IMG/VR virus record: IMGVR_UViG_3300010400_000045
Span: 1-27,936 of that record
Length of the DNA stretch: 27,936 bases
Source: a virus
Reading direction: 5' to 3' (one strand)
The translations under genes were made by a program, and so were the position numbers. The notes under the pieces are model-generated. The model saw only the letters and a program-made list of their open reading frames with translations. It was not told where the DNA came from and ran no database searches. This document shows positions 17,105-25,226 of this stretch, in pieces (position 1 is the first letter of the stretch; each line of letters starts with the position of its first letter).

Positions 17105-18831
17105 CGGATTGGCTCCCTCGGTACGAGTTCTCTCCAACTCCGTACATCGTCACTCTCGAAATCGTCCAGATTGACGCCATCCATGTGAATCGGGGTCGCA
17201 CCCCTGTCCCACGGCGTCCGCTCCTGCTGCCGTCTCATCGGCTGGTACAACTCGGTCTGGAAGGCATCGGAGTGGGCATCGGCCCAGTCAATCTTGGTCC
17301 GCGGATTCACGGCGTACTGGCCAATCTGCGCCATCTGGGCAGTGAGCCTATCCATGCCCGGCGCACCCTTGACCCAACGCACATGCCCATCGACCCAGAA
17401 CGTCGATGCTGAGTGTAGCCGTTCGTACTTCTTCGTGGCTCCACGTTCAAACTCGATGAACCTAGGCATGGGCTCGTTCACGTCAGCGAAGAAGTTGACC
17501 AAGTTGAGACGCCACGAGTCCTTCTTGCCGGCACGAGTCTTCTCGTCCGTGATGGCGATGATATGGAAGCCCTGACGTCGATACCGCTGGACAGTCGAGA
17601 CCAACAACTTCCCGAAGTCCTCAGCCCTGAGAGTCGCGTTGCCATGAGCTTCGATGACGTAAACGTCCCCCGAACCGTTCCTCGGGTAGCCATGGACAAC
17701 CAATACCGTCTCATCCTTGCCCGTTATCTTGGTGCCGTCCGAGAAAGCAGTGTCGCAGCAGATGGCGAACCGAAGGGCCGACCACGGCACGTCCTTCTTC
17801 TCGATGGCGCACTGGTTGATTTGGTCACGAGTGATGGGGTTGAGTTCGGAGACCGAGGGGTCGTTCATGATCTGCGAAGCGTACCGCAACGGTTCGGACT
17901 TGGCGTACCGCTTCAACCGGTCTTCTGGCCAGACCAGTGGAGTCGTGGGGTTCCCGGAACCATCTCTCCCAGCCAAGAAGTAGACGTGAATCATGCCGTC
18001 CGGGTCGATGGGGATGGAATCGGTCTGCATCCCTGAGACTGAAGCCACTCCGAGGCTCTGGAACCCGACACCGAAGTGGTCGCCCGGGTCATACCGGGTC
18101 CCCGGCCAGACCACCAGACCGTTACCCTGAACCACGGGAATGAGAGAGGTAATCTGGGAGTTGACGGCCTGCAGCCAGTTGGTGTCAGTGGTCAGACGTT
18201 CGTAGGAGATGGGGTCGTCGTAGAACAGGGCGTCTGGATGACTTCCCGTGATGGAGGTCTCGACGCCGAAGATAATCATGGACGGGTCCTGCCGCGACGT
18301 GTTCTTGCGTCCGGTATGGACAATCTCCCTTCCCGTCCACTTGCGTGCCCCCGTAGACCAGTCCCCGTAGAGCTTGGCCCAGAGGGCTGAATCGTCTGAA
18401 CCATCGAGAACGGCCTTCATGCCCTCGAGCATCTTCTGGGCAAGACCCTCCTTCTCCGCCCCGGTGGCCGTGGCGATGTCAGGGTCACGCAGATGGAGCC
18501 ACAACTGGCCGGCGCGGGTGATCATCGTGGTCTTGCCGATCTCTCGGTGGACCAGGATAGCCAGGTGCTTCTGCCGCTTGATGCCCTGCTTGCGCCACAT
18601 CATCCACTCATCGACATGATGCTGGAACCAGCGAGCCATGGGTTCATGGACGTCGGGGTCGATCCAATCCTTGCCCTTAGGGTTCAAGCCAGCACCGAAG
18701 GCGTAGAGGAAGAAGGACCAGAAGTCCTGCCGGCAGAAATGACGTAGCAGGGCCATCTCTTCGATGGGGTCCCAGCCTCCGGGCTTACGCGGCCGGTCCA
18801 GCAGGTTCAGGTTGGTTAGATGTCTCGACAT
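17101..18831 (-). CDS. Large terminase subunit (packaging ATPase-nuclease), 576 aa
   Basis: ATPase part: Walker A-like LVHREIGKTTM (about 93-103) and Walker B-like DALFYDDP (about 200-207). Nuclease part: RFAICCDTAFSDGT (about 354-367), IAITDEKTRAG (about 426-436) and IDWADAHSDAFQTEL (about 514-528), giving the acidic triad expected in the RNase H-like domain. The size is typical. The ATG at 18831 was chosen as it has AGGAAAAGA directly upstream; starts at 18861 or 18885 would extend the overlap with the upstream gene. Even so the N-terminus overlaps that gene by 47 bases. By family it cuts concatemeric DNA and pumps it into the procapsid through the portal. Its end overlaps the first sugar gene by ATGA. 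Confidence 0.88.
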   Translation of the reverse strand: MSRHLTNLNLLDRPRKPGGWDPIEEMALLRHFCRQDFWSFFLYAFGAGLNPKGKDWIDPDVHEPMARWFQHHVDEWMMWRKQGIKRQKHLAILVHREIGKTTMITRAGQLWLHLRDPDIATATGAEKEGLAQKMLEGMKAVLDGSDDSALWAKLYGDWSTGARKWTGREIVHTGRKNTSRQDPSMIIFGVETSITGSHPDALFYDDPISYERLTTDTNWLQAVNSQITSLIPVVQGNGLVVWPGTRYDPGDHFGVGFQSLGVASVSGMQTDSIPIDPDGMIHVYFLAGRDGSGNPTTPLVWPEDRLKRYAKSEPLRYASQIMNDPSVSELNPITRDQINQCAIEKKDVPWSALRFAICCDTAFSDGTKITGKDETVLVVHGYPRNGSGDVYVIEAHGNATLRAEDFGKLLVSTVQRYRRQGFHIIAITDEKTRAGKKDSWRLNLVNFFADVNEPMPRFIEFERGATKKYERLHSASTFWVDGHVRWVKGAPGMDRLTAQMAQIGQYAVNPRTKIDWADAHSDAFQTELYQPMRRQQERTPWDRGATPIHMDGVNLDDFESDDVRSWRELVPREPIR

Positions 18832-19339
18832 TCTTTTCCTGTCCGACGATGCTCGCGGCATCGACTCGTCCCTGCTCTTGGTCAATCAAGAGTTGCAGGG
18901 CCTTCTTCTGGCACCAGTCCTTGACCACCGCAAGCCCCTTACCCATCGGGTAGCCCTGCGGCACTCCGGGCCTCTTGATTTCAGGGAAGCGGCGGTAGAG
19001 CTGCTTCAAGTTGACCGGCAGGGTCGCGCGGTCGATAATCATGTCCGCGACCGTGACTCTGGGGGCAGCGTGGTTGATGGGCCGTTTGGCTGCGGGGAAG
19101 GCCTTGCGGTAGGCCAGTTGAGCAACGGTAGGTCCTGCGGCGCGGATGATACGGCCCAGACGTTCGATGGCTTCGGCATCGGAGATGGGGTCAGGGAGCG
19201 TGATGGAACCCGTCTCTTGAGCGGCGACCATCTTCAAAGCCCTGAAGCGTTCAGCGCCTTCCCCATTCCGAGCGATGTCGGAGAGGATGGTCGTGACTTC
19301 ATCCAGCGTCAGGGGCTTCTGTTTCGGTTCCGGACTCAT
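18785..19339 (-). CDS. Probable small terminase subunit, 184 aa
   Basis: Directly precedes and overlaps the large terminase gene, the usual place for a small subunit. The start ATG at 19339 overlaps the previous stop as ATGA. Residues about 10-45 are helical (LDEVTTILSDIARNGEGAE), the middle has AERFRALKMVA and RLGRIIRAAGPTVAQLAYRKAF, and a basic helix-rich part follows. The 'FRALK..A' element is common in DNA-binding helices of small terminases, but I do not see a clear named family. The C-terminal tail is Pro/Ala/Gln-rich. Function by family: binds the packaging site and regulates the large subunit. Confidence 0.6.
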   Translation of the reverse strand: MSPEPKQKPLTLDEVTTILSDIARNGEGAERFRALKMVAAQETGSITLPDPISDAEAIERLGRIIRAAGPTVAQLAYRKAFPAAKRPINHAAPRVTVADMIIDRATLPVNLKQLYRRFPEIKRPGVPQGYPMGKGLAVVKDWCQKKALQLLIDQEQGRVDAASIVGQEKNVETSNQPEPAGPAA

Positions 19340-20160
19340 CGCTGCTTGATGGTAATGAGAACAGCGGAGATGCTGTCGGCCCCAACCGCCGCTGCATTGC
19401 AACTACCCGTGAAGGTAACGGCAGACTTGCCAATAAGCTGGCGTCTACCATCGATGAGCTTCAAGTTGGCGCTGGAGGCCTGTTGACCTCTGACGAAGCT
19501 GTTCGTGAGCGTCAAAAGTGTATCGGGATTACAAGCAACTCCGCCGATTGCCAACTCACCTTCATTGGTCAGAGCCGTCGTAGCTCCGGTCGTAAAAGAC
19601 ACCGGGGCCGCAGCCAATGACTGAGTCTGCACGACCTTGGTCTTGTCCACCGGAGAACTCGCAGCGCCCTTGATGCTGAACATGGAGATGACGATGTCGG
19701 TCGGGGCCGATACATACGTGAGGCTCAGCGACTGTGGTCCCGGGACCGTCAACGTCCCGCTGAACGTGAAGATGGCGATGCCGGGGTCCCCGCCGCCTCC
19801 GGTAGTCCCAACAGCTTTGGTCAATGCGTCAGACCCGTTCAACTGGATTGTGGTTGGTCCGGAGTCTGGCGAGCTGGCATCCGCGACAATCGCAACGAAC
19901 AGGTCACCGGTCGTGAACTGGAAGTTGGGAGTCGCGACGGACCCCGACCCCCCTGAATCCGAGAACGTCCCCAGGTTGGTGATGGCGAATGGAGACGGAC
20001 TGGTGCCTGCCAAGACGTAACTGTTGCGTCGCTGCCGGTCCAACTGTTCCCGAGGGATGGTCTCGTTGCAGCCGGGACAAGTGTAGAACGGAGTCAGCAT
20101 GAGCACGGGTTTCTCGGGGGCACCGCACCCGGGACAGAAGAACTGGACGCGAGAGACCAT
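19336..20160 (-). CDS. Zinc-ribbon plus beta-sandwich virion-type protein, 274 aa
   Basis: N-terminus has two CPGC knuckles: FFCPGCGAPEKPV (C9, C12) and YTCPGCNETIPREQL (C28, C31), a compact treble-clef or zinc-ribbon. The remainder is Ser/Thr/Gly-rich and beta-stranded (FTTGDLFVAIVADASSP, SLSLTYVSAPTDIVISMF, GELAIGGVACN), like secreted or virion beta-sandwich domains. The same Cys pattern starts two other genes (at 21964 and 22568). I infer a shared docking or assembly domain with a variable beta tip. The gene lies between the beta-helix gene and the small terminase; TAGGAG precedes the ATG. Confidence 0.6.
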   Translation of the reverse strand: MVSRVQFFCPGCGAPEKPVLMLTPFYTCPGCNETIPREQLDRQRRNSYVLAGTSPSPFAITNLGTFSDSGGSGSVATPNFQFTTGDLFVAIVADASSPDSGPTTIQLNGSDALTKAVGTTGGGGDPGIAIFTFSGTLTVPGPQSLSLTYVSAPTDIVISMFSIKGAASSPVDKTKVVQTQSLAAAPVSFTTGATTALTNEGELAIGGVACNPDTLLTLTNSFVRGQQASSANLKLIDGRRQLIGKSAVTFTGSCNAAAVGADSISAVLITIKQR

Positions 20161-20169
20161 GATGGACTC

Positions 20170-21177
20170 CTAGGACCACCGCTTGAGGTGCATACCGGTC
20201 GGAAGATCGTACACCGGCTGACTACCGTTGACGACGAACTGCTCGTAGATTTCGGCCTTCGTCACGCCTGCACCCACTTCGATGAATCGGGTAACGTTCG
20301 AGACCCTGCCCGGTCCGACCACCGCATGGCATGGTCCCGAGCCAGCGGTAATGGAGATAGCACAGCGAGTGCCGCTGCTCGTGACCTCAGTGCCGTTCAC
20401 GTATCCACCACCCCAGACCGTCAATCCATGGGCATTCTGGGCCACGATGCCCCGGTCTGAACCCGAGGCGATGGCTGAAGTCGCGAAGTCTTCGATATGC
20501 GGGTTCAGGAACACATACTCACCCGACGACACGAAGCACTGTCCCGCGCCCGTCGAAACCGTGGCATTCTGCTCCCAGTAGCAGTTCTGGAACACGCACT
20601 GGCAGGCTTGGAACAATGTCCCCCAGTCCTTGTTGTTCAAGATGAACACGGTGTCCATGATGCCACCGGTCAGGGGCCCTCCGGAACTGAATGCTCCGTC
20701 CAGCCACGCGATGCCACGGTTCCAGCAGTTCTCGACCATGACATTCTTGATGACGGGGAACTCGAAGTTGTTCGCTCCGCCGTTATTCCCCTTCATGTGG
20801 ATGCCGGAGTCCCCGGTGCTGGCAATGCCAAGGTCTTGGATGACGAGGTTCCGAAGAACCGCCGTCGAAGTAAGCTCACACTTGATGCCATATCCACCTG
20901 TGTGTGCAGCGACAGAGCCCCCGAGCAACTTCCCACCGTGAATCCAGACGCGGTCGGTGATTCCGGCGGGCATCTGCAGGTCGATGACGGGGTCGGTGTT
21001 GACCGCTGGCGCAAGAGTAGCCCCCGGCTCCATGTGAATCTCGCCCGGGCCCGTCAGCACGACACCACCACTCGGGGCGGTCCATGCATTGTTCGGGAAG
21101 TAAAGCGTGTCGCCGGCGGACCATGCGGCGTTCGCTGCAGCCACGGACGGGAACGACGAGACGTCGAGGCGAGCCAT
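20170..21177 (-). CDS. Beta-helix (tailspike-like) protein, 335 aa
   Basis: Repeating short strands typical of a right-handed parallel beta-helix: GIKCELTSTAVLRNLVIQDL, GIHMKGNNGG, FPVIKNVMVENCWNRGIAW, GGIMDTVFILNN, then CVFQNCYWEQNATV and EYVFLNPHIEDF. The N-terminus (LDVSSFPSVAAANAAW, then DTLYFP and GPGEIHMEPGA) is the common opening of pectate-lyase-like phage spikes. Such proteins bind or cleave host polysaccharide. No catalytic acid triad can be assigned by eye. It lacks the zinc-ribbon found in three neighbours. Its start shares one base with the stop of the next gene upstream. Confidence 0.72.
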   Translation of the reverse strand: MARLDVSSFPSVAAANAAWSAGDTLYFPNNAWTAPSGGVVLTGPGEIHMEPGATLAPAVNTDPVIDLQMPAGITDRVWIHGGKLLGGSVAAHTGGYGIKCELTSTAVLRNLVIQDLGIASTGDSGIHMKGNNGGANNFEFPVIKNVMVENCWNRGIAWLDGAFSSGGPLTGGIMDTVFILNNKDWGTLFQACQCVFQNCYWEQNATVSTGAGQCFVSSGEYVFLNPHIEDFATSAIASGSDRGIVAQNAHGLTVWGGGYVNGTEVTSSGTRCAISITAGSGPCHAVVGPGRVSNVTRFIEVGAGVTKAEIYEQFVVNGSQPVYDLPTGMHLKRWS

Positions 21178-21962
21178 CAGTAGTGCGAATGCCCGTAGAT
21201 CTTGACGATGTTGAACTGCATGTCCAGTGCCGTGGTGTTCCCTGCGTTGCTACCAGCACATTGAGGCCCCATGAACACGGTGTTCCGAGGCAGGGTCGTG
21301 GAGACACTTCCAGAGTTGGCGAGGACGTCGGAGTTGACGTCGTAGAGCGCCCAGTAGACAACCGTGTCGTTGGGCTTCGCGAACAACTCGAAGTCGAAGC
21401 AGAGAGCGTCTTGGAGGTTCGGGACCAGAGACGCAGCGATGCTGGTCTTGGTCGTGGTCGAGTTGTCACGGGTGACGATGTTCAACCGCGTCGACCCCGT
21501 GTCCAGATCCGAGGCGTCGTGCCAGAGTCCGATGACATCGCCCGCCACAGTGTCTGACGCCACGACAGCGGTGGTGCTGCTGGAGAGCCCCGCAAAGATA
21601 CGGTCGCCGGTGGTCCAGTTGGGAAGCTGGAAGCGAAAGGAAACGTAGAAGCCACCGAGCCCAGCGGCATTCCCGCGCCACATGAAAGCATCTTCAGCCG
21701 CGTTGAAGCCGATGCCGCAGACCTGGTTGGTGGTCGTGACGACACTTGAGAACCGGGTGCGCTTCATCTGGCTGACGATGGAGGGGCCGCCCGTCGCTGG
21801 AGCAGGGTGCGCCACCGTCACGCCTGCCCCTGCCGTCCATGTCATGCCGAACCCCGTACCTGTGGCAGTCGTTCCGTTGGCGGGGGTCCAGAGGAACGTA
21901 TGGCCGGTACGGAGTGCCGACTGGTAGGGGCTCTGGAGCGGGAGATTGACGGTTCGTCCCAT
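21177..21962 (-). CDS. Lectin-like beta-sandwich appendage protein, 261 aa
   Basis: Ser/Thr/Gly/Asn-rich beta protein. The middle has MWRGNAAGLGGFYVSFRFQLPNW and GDRIFAGLSSST, then GDVIGLWHDASD and FDFELFAKPNDTVVYWALYDV. The 'GGF...FRF.......D...F.GL......GD..G.W.D' order is typical of concanavalin-A-like jelly-roll tips of phage appendages. No zinc-ribbon or signal peptide. The location among the spike and glycosidase genes fits a receptor-binding or virion-decorating role. Judged by pattern only. Confidence 0.65.
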   Translation of the reverse strand: MGRTVNLPLQSPYQSALRTGHTFLWTPANGTTATGTGFGMTWTAGAGVTVAHPAPATGGPSIVSQMKRTRFSSVVTTTNQVCGIGFNAAEDAFMWRGNAAGLGGFYVSFRFQLPNWTTGDRIFAGLSSSTTAVVASDTVAGDVIGLWHDASDLDTGSTRLNIVTRDNSTTTKTSIAASLVPNLQDALCFDFELFAKPNDTVVYWALYDVNSDVLANSGSVSTTLPRNTVFMGPQCAGSNAGNTTALDMQFNIVKIYGHSHY

Positions 21963-21963
21963 A

Positions 21964-22551
21964 TCAGGGCGTGACGATGGTCAAGAAAGCCGACGATGCC
22001 TGCTTCACTGTCACGATCCCAGTGCCGAAGGTATTGGCGGCTTGGAGTTGGAGGGTCCCCGTGGCACTAGGGAGGATCAAGCCCTCGTAGGTCGCGAGGT
22101 AGTTGGCGCTCGCTTGCGACAGGTCATCCCAGGTCATCTTGGTCCCCGTGACATCGGCGGCGAACACCGTCGTCGCGGGCTTGGTCACTGACAACGCTAA
22201 ACCCACCTGTGACCCCGTGGTCACGGTGGGGGACTGGGCGATGATGACGAATCGGAAGAGGTAGTAGGTACCGGCGATGACGGAGAACTTCAAGCCCACG
22301 ACGTCAGCAGGCGTGGTGCTCGAGAACGTCTGGTCGCCGTTCAACCTCGTGGTCAGGGTCACGACGTCACCCGGTTCCGGCAGGGCACCGGCAAGAGTCG
22401 TCCGAAGTTCACGAACGGTCTTGAGCGCAAGCCTTGGGAACATCTCGCCACAGCCGGGGCAGAGGAAGGGCTGCGAGTAGCCGGAGACCTGTACGCGGGT
22501 CGTGGGGACCGGGGTCTCGCAATCGGGGCAGACCAAGCGTGTGGCTGACAT
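21964..22551 (-). CDS. Zinc-ribbon plus small beta domain protein, 195 aa
   Basis: The N-terminus is LVCPDCETPVPTTRV ... FLCPGCGEMFPRLAL (C8, C11, C31, C34), the same two-knuckle pattern as in the 274-aa and 505-aa neighbours, including the following PR..L. The remainder (about 50-195) is a beta-rich domain (DVVGLKFSVIAGTYYLFRFVI, VGLALSVTKPATTVF, YLATYEGLILPSATGTLQLQ), a pattern common to trimeric fibre-tip beta-sandwich domains. One base separates its stop from the next start. The role inferred is an appendage subunit docked by its zinc-ribbon. Confidence 0.6.
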   Translation of the reverse strand: MSATRLVCPDCETPVPTTRVQVSGYSQPFLCPGCGEMFPRLALKTVRELRTTLAGALPEPGDVVTLTTRLNGDQTFSSTTPADVVGLKFSVIAGTYYLFRFVIIAQSPTVTTGSQVGLALSVTKPATTVFAADVTGTKMTWDDLSQASANYLATYEGLILPSATGTLQLQAANTFGTGIVTVKQASSAFLTIVTP

Positions 22552-22567
22552 GGCGTGCTTTCTTCCG

Positions 22568-24085
22568 TCACGGGTAGTTCACCCAGAAACGCCCATCTTT
22601 CTGCGCCAACGTTGCAGTCTGTTCGACGGTACCATTGTTGATCGTCGGCCACACCGTTCCGGTGAGACGACGGTATGGCTTCCCGAGATTGATGCTCGTC
22701 GCATTGACGTTGCCGTTCACCGCGACGACGCCGTTCTGGAAGTACCGGACCCAGCAGCCTCCGGAGTCCTTGTAACCGTAGTCCAGAGGACGACCGAGCC
22801 AGCCCATGTGCTTGCAGGTCGGGTCCATGACTCCGTTCGGAAGGACGCTGTATTCGTCTGCGACCCAGTTGATGGGAGCAGGGTCGTGGTCTGCTATCCA
22901 CATCGTTTGGAGGCCGCCGAGGATGCACGCCGAGCCTAGCCCGTAACGGAGGTTCTTGCTCCAGGAGTTCGGGGTGATGGTCGGCGAGTTTCCGGCGTCC
23001 ACCTCGGACTTTATTAGCAACGTCCCATCGCCGGTTGGTGTCGGGCCTCGCCACATCGAACCGAGCTTGGTCATGGCATCGTCGTATGACGAGAACTGGC
23101 CGAACCCCGGAGGACGCGGGTCTCCGGCAGACCCACGTCCCAAGTCCCAGCCCTCACACATCTCACCCGTAATGACGACGGTACGAGCATCGGGAATCCC
23201 GCTCCCACCCCGGTTCACGAACACCAACCCACCGGTCGCCTTCAGTTGAGTGAGCGTGTCCACCGTTCCCGATAGCACCGCAGCTTCAAGGGCTGCGAGG
23301 TTGGCATAGTTCAGTGGTGCTCGCGTGTAATCCGCTGCGGCGGGGTCAGGATAGGCGGGTCCACCGACTCCAAGCATGGAATCCAAGAAGTACCCATCCA
23401 CCAAACCCTGAGAAATCATCGGCGTGCAATGCGTCTTCCAAATGTTCGCGGCTGCCGTAGCGGCTCCGGGCTGGCCCATGTCCCACCAGTATTTCTGGGC
23501 ATTGATTCCGGGGTCCTCGCTACTAGGGTAATGCGCGCCATCGACGCGATAGATGCGGATGTCCGGGGGACCGTTCAGCAGGTGCCAGAAATCGCCGTAC
23601 TGCGTGTCGCTGTAGTTGCCATCAGCGAAGTGCGGGAACTTCCACTCCCACGGGTCGTACATGAGGATCTTGATTCTCGGATTCAAGCTCTTGATGAGAG
23701 AACATGCCTGTTGGCTCGCAGGCCACCCGATGTTCGACCACGGCACGTTACCGAACACAGCCAAGTGGAACTTGGCGAATCCGTTCATGATACTCATGTT
23801 GAACGCACCACCGCTCAACCAGGGCGAACCGTTTGTATCGGTCCCGGCGTACTGCCAGATACGCGGAAAGTCCATGTTCGACAGCGTCACGTTCTGGCCG
23901 CCTTCACCTCGGACGTGATGACCATGGGCATGGGCGGTGAAGAAGTCGAAGATGCGCTTCAGGAGCGGCCTAGGGGTCTGCATGTGGCAGACCGGGCAGT
24001 CGTAGGTGTAGGCACGCGCGAAGTGCTGGACGGGCGGAGGCTTCACCGGAGCGCCGCAGCCGGGACAGACCAGAACGCTTCTCAC
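22568..24085 (-). CDS. Zinc-ribbon plus GHL15-like putative glycosidase, 505 aa, GTG start
   Basis: The GTG at 24085 overlaps the upstream stop as GTGA and puts the zinc-ribbon at the N-terminus: LVCPGCGAPVKPP (C7, C10) and YDCPVCHMQTPRPLL (C30, C33). The large remainder looks like a TIM-barrel glycoside hydrolase. FPRIWQYAG opens it, then INAQKYWWDMG, SQGLVDGYFLDSML (about 226-239, with strand-end D231 and D235) and TGGLVFVNRGG, GEMCEGWDLG. The pattern resembles hypothetical glycosyl hydrolase family 15-like proteins (GHL15), whose substrate is unproven. A C-terminal beta domain (GGCWVRYFQNGVVAVNGN, LTGTVWPTINNGTV) follows. I infer a virion-borne enzyme that trims host surface glycan. The enzyme class is tentative. 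Confidence 0.65.
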   Translation of the reverse strand: MRSVLVCPGCGAPVKPPPVQHFARAYTYDCPVCHMQTPRPLLKRIFDFFTAHAHGHHVRGEGGQNVTLSNMDFPRIWQYAGTDTNGSPWLSGGAFNMSIMNGFAKFHLAVFGNVPWSNIGWPASQQACSLIKSLNPRIKILMYDPWEWKFPHFADGNYSDTQYGDFWHLLNGPPDIRIYRVDGAHYPSSEDPGINAQKYWWDMGQPGAATAAANIWKTHCTPMISQGLVDGYFLDSMLGVGGPAYPDPAAADYTRAPLNYANLAALEAAVLSGTVDTLTQLKATGGLVFVNRGGSGIPDARTVVITGEMCEGWDLGRGSAGDPRPPGFGQFSSYDDAMTKLGSMWRGPTPTGDGTLLIKSEVDAGNSPTITPNSWSKNLRYGLGSACILGGLQTMWIADHDPAPINWVADEYSVLPNGVMDPTCKHMGWLGRPLDYGYKDSGGCWVRYFQNGVVAVNGNVNATSINLGKPYRRLTGTVWPTINNGTVEQTATLAQKDGRFWVNYP

Positions 24086-24264
24086 GGCGCATGACCGTTG
24101 GTGTCCTCGGTCCACACCCACTTGACCTCGAGACGGGGCAGATTGTCACCTAAATATCCACCCTCTTCTGAGGCCCAGACAGAGTAGCCGACGACGGTCT
24201 TGCCTTCCTTCAGGTATTCGTTGGCGAGTTCCGGGAAGGCGTCCCTGCCCACGCACCGAGGCAT
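24082..24264 (-). CDS. Tiny unknown protein, 60 aa
   Basis: Starts at the ATG at 24264, sharing one base with the previous stop (TGATG), and ends in a GTGA overlap with the glycosidase-like gene. The sequence is acidic and well composed (PELANEYLKEGKTVVGYSVWA, then RLEVKWVWTEDTNG). The region upstream in the same frame is Arg-rich and lies opposite another gene, so it was left out. One Cys only, no membrane segment. Function unknown; real-gene status rests on coupling at both ends. Confidence 0.6.
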   Translation of the reverse strand: MPRCVGRDAFPELANEYLKEGKTVVGYSVWASEEGGYLGDNLPRLEVKWVWTEDTNGHAP

Positions 24265-24479
24265 CAGTCGGGCCGATACCGGGCGTAAGTCTGGGCAAGA
24301 CGGGCTTGGCGTCGGGTCTTGGGATTGCGGGAGTGCGTGGCGGCGGCGATACGCGCGGCACCGATGCGTTGACCTTCGGGGATACCGAGTGAACGGTGAA
24401 GGCCGCCCTCGCTCGTGGTCTCGCTGACACGAGAGAGTGGCTTCCTGCCGGCGGCCTTCGAAGCAGGAGATTGGCGCAT
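24264..24479 (-). CDS. Tiny basic protein, 71 aa
   Basis: Very basic (many Arg and Lys) with QRIGAARIAAATHSRNPKTR and a C-terminal ARLAQTYARYRPD. It may bind nucleic acid, though this is inferred from charge only. Coupled by one-base overlaps (TGATG) at both ends with its tiny neighbours, forming a compact trio (24082..24685). I do not recognise the family. Confidence 0.55.
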   Translation of the reverse strand: MRQSPASKAAGRKPLSRVSETTSEGGLHRSLGIPEGQRIGAARIAAATHSRNPKTRRQARLAQTYARYRPD

Positions 24480-24685
24480 CAGCGACTCCTTTCGCGGGCG
24501 TGGATCTTGTCCGGGAGGTTCGGGACATCGTTCGTCGTCTCGATCATGTAGGTCCGTTCAGGCGGAGTCACCGAACTCGCGGTGTCATGATCGGCAATCA
24601 GGTCGCCACCTAGGAACCCCATCCTGCGGCGACGCTCGACGGAATCGAACGGTTCACCATGGCGGTCAACGATCCGGGTGCCCAT
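24479..24685 (-). CDS. Tiny charged protein, 68 aa
   Basis: The ATG at 24685 follows a good GGAGG site and is the first start after the intergenic hairpin. The protein is charged (IVDRHGEPFDSVERRRRMGF, then an acidic middle and DKIHARERSR). No Cys and no hydrophobic segment. It is the first of the trio of tiny genes leading into the appendage genes. No function can be read. Confidence 0.55.
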   Translation of the reverse strand: MGTRIVDRHGEPFDSVERRRRMGFLGGDLIADHDTASSVTPPERTYMIETTNDVPNLPDKIHARERSR

Positions 24686-24711
24686 GCTATGACCTCCGTT
24701 GTCACGAGAGA

Positions 24712-24756
24712 GGGGCCGCGGCCGACCGTATCCGTGGGTCACGAGACCGCGGCCCC
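24712..24756 (-). terminator. Perfect 10-bp GC stem-loop between early-type and appendage genes
   Basis: GGGGCCGCGG and CCGCGGCCCC pair perfectly around a 25-base loop. On the minus strand the stem is followed by TCTCTC rather than a U-run. It lies in the only sizeable gap (24686..24806) of the leftward unit, between the replication-type genes and the virion genes, so a terminator or attenuator splitting early from late expression is a natural reading. Terminators without a U-run are known in high-GC actinobacteria. A 9-base direct repeat GTCACGAGA (24701..24709 and 24738..24746) flanks and enters the loop. Confidence 0.5.
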
Positions 24757-24806
24757 ACGACAGGAGGTTCGTGACCGGGGCATGGTGTCTCAGGTCTGGA
24801 ACCGGG

Positions 24807-25226
24807 TCAAGGACCAAACGGCTTCCACGTGGTTCCCATGTCCTCCCAGCGTCTCGCGGCATCGAGCAACCAATGACGGTCCGGATGCTTTCTGGCCAAC
24901 GACCGATAGACCACGGCACACGTCTCGGGCGTGGCTCCTTCGGTGGCCATCTGGTAGACCATTTTCAGTTCCTCGAGCAGTTCGTGGGTCATGGGCTTCG
25001 TGTCGACGTTCCCGCCCTCGACCCACTCGGCCCAGGCGTCACGGATGCGCTGCTTGACCCGTTCGGGTTCCCATCCAGAAGCCAACTTGATGATGGCCCA
25101 GTTCTGCCACTCGTTGATCTTCCGGACCGAAGTCAACGTCTTCTCTGAGAGGAAAGCCGAGACCCAGGCAGTCATGGAAGCGTTTCCGGTCTCGGTCGAC
25201 CTCGAGGACTTGCGAGGGATGGTCAT
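24807..25226 (-). CDS. Unknown protein beside the replication-type gene, 139 aa
   Basis: Begins in an ATGA overlap with the DUF1376-like gene, so it is probably co-translated with it. Helical, Trp-rich (INEWQNWAIIKLASGWEPE, then IRDAWAEWVEGGN, then MVYQMATEGATPETCAVVY and a final RHWLLDAARRWEDMG). It looks like a small globular helical protein. Position next to a replication organiser hints at a partner role in DNA replication, but I see no recognised motif. Confidence 0.65.
   Translation of the reverse strand: MTIPRKSSRSTETGNASMTAWVSAFLSEKTLTSVRKINEWQNWAIIKLASGWEPERVKQRIRDAWAEWVEGGNVDTKPMTHELLEELKMVYQMATEGATPETCAVVYRSLARKHPDRHWLLDAARRWEDMGTTWKPFGP

Noticed and set aside
16031-17188. 385-codon rightward frame opposite the C-methyltransferase-like gene
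   Set aside because: Antisense shadow; the leftward frame has complete zinc and SAM motifs.
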